In this document: in pieces, positions 5,315 through 5,545 of the stretch | How positions within the stretch are numbered: position 1 is the stretch's first letter | Layout: every line of letters begins with the position of its first letter | Assembly: GCA_003557085.1 (NCBI GenBank) | Contig: PWPR01000225.1 | Coordinates: 1-5,545, forward strand | Source: Clostridia bacterium | GTDB taxonomy: Bacteria > Bacillota > UBA994 > PWPR01 | DNA length: 5,545 bases | Direction: 5' to 3' | Notes under the pieces: model-generated | What the model saw: the letters and a program-made list of their open reading frames with translations, nothing else | What the model was told of the DNA's origin: nothing | The model's database searches: none | Made by a program: the position numbers and the translations under genes

Positions 5315-5545
5315 TCATATTTGTGTATTGACATAGCAAATAAATTTTTCAAAATCTCCTAAATTATTGTCTATAAATTTTTGTAATATCTCTAAATTGA
5401 GTTTTTGATAATTATGAACTGATATATTTCTAAATCCAATCATGTTCTTTAACTTAAACAATATATCTTCATTTATAATTTCATTATTATAGATAGTCTC
5501 AAATGCATCCCAGGTGTTTTGAGGTATGCCTAGTTTTTTAACAGA
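5315..5545 (-). CDS. hepT: HepT-like ribonuclease toxin (DUF86), partial
   Basis: The last 76 residues of a HepT/DUF86 protein, read from the right edge to TGA at 5317-5315; its start lies beyond base 5545. HepT proteins are small all-helical HEPN-fold ribonucleases. They act as the toxin in MntA-HepT systems, where the nucleotidyltransferase MntA inactivates HepT by AMP transfer to a Tyr. The diagnostic RX4HXY motif is present as FRNISVHNY, with R39, H44 and Y46 of the visible part. The preceding LGIPQNTWDAFETIYNNEII and the following LEILQKFIDNNLGDFEKFI match the family's layout (family total about 130-145 residues). The motif being intact suggests a functional toxin. No MntA-like gene lies in the 186 bases between its stop and the S41 gene, so a partner should be upstream, outside the window. 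The frame runs off the edge and begins without a start codon, so it is easily missed. Confidence 0.8.
   Translation of the reverse strand, partial: SVKKLGIPQNTWDAFETIYNNEIINEDILFKLKNMIGFRNISVHNYQKLNLEILQKFIDNNLGDFEKFICYVNTQI

Noticed and set aside
1..5545. CRISPR array, insertion sequence ends or tRNA
   Set aside because: No regularly spaced direct repeats, transposase motifs with terminal repeats, or cloverleaf with TTCRANY-type T-loop were found by reading both strands.

Overview
The window is AT-rich, with A/T-ending codons and Shine-Dalgarno sequences of the AGGAGG/AGGTGA type. Together with the protein families present, this suggests a low-GC Firmicute, most likely a clostridial-type organism; the genus cannot be read from the sequence. 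It looks like an accessory region: short single genes, loose spacing, several decayed reading frames, and a toxin-antitoxin type gene at the right edge.

Layout. (1) Bases 1-711, + strand: the 3' part of a regulator joining a degenerate GGDEF domain (SGTDF in place of GGDEF) to a LuxR-type DNA-binding domain. (2) 712-1011: convergent intergenic region with a 12-bp terminator hairpin, an 11-bp inverted repeat and a possible gene relic. (3) 1012-3077, - strand: four small genes in one direction. They are a SAM-dependent methyltransferase, a GNAT acetyltransferase, a small unknown protein whose frame runs upstream through an in-frame TGA, and a DinB-family four-helix protein. Gaps of 78-185 bp, partly with their own hairpins, argue against one tight operon. 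(4) 3078-3635: a long non-coding stretch with possible minus-strand relics and the leader of the next gene. (5) 3636-5128, + strand: a membrane-anchored S41 serine peptidase of about 497 residues, broken by a -1 frameshift just before its conserved GG motif. (6) 5129-5314: a 15-bp perfect hairpin, probably a bidirectional terminator. (7) 5315-5545, - strand: the C-terminal part of a HepT/DUF86 protein with the RX4HXY motif, cut by the right edge.

No single pathway connects the genes. The minus-strand group resembles the small-molecule-modifying enzymes (methyl and acetyl transfer, DinB-type thiol transfer) often scattered in Firmicute genomes for detoxification or resistance, but no substrate can be assigned. 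The best leads are the frameshifted peptidase, the HepT gene whose nucleotidyltransferase partner should lie beyond base 5545, the probably non-catalytic GGDEF-LuxR regulator, and the small frame interrupted by TGA. I see no tRNA, rRNA, CRISPR array or intact insertion sequence.
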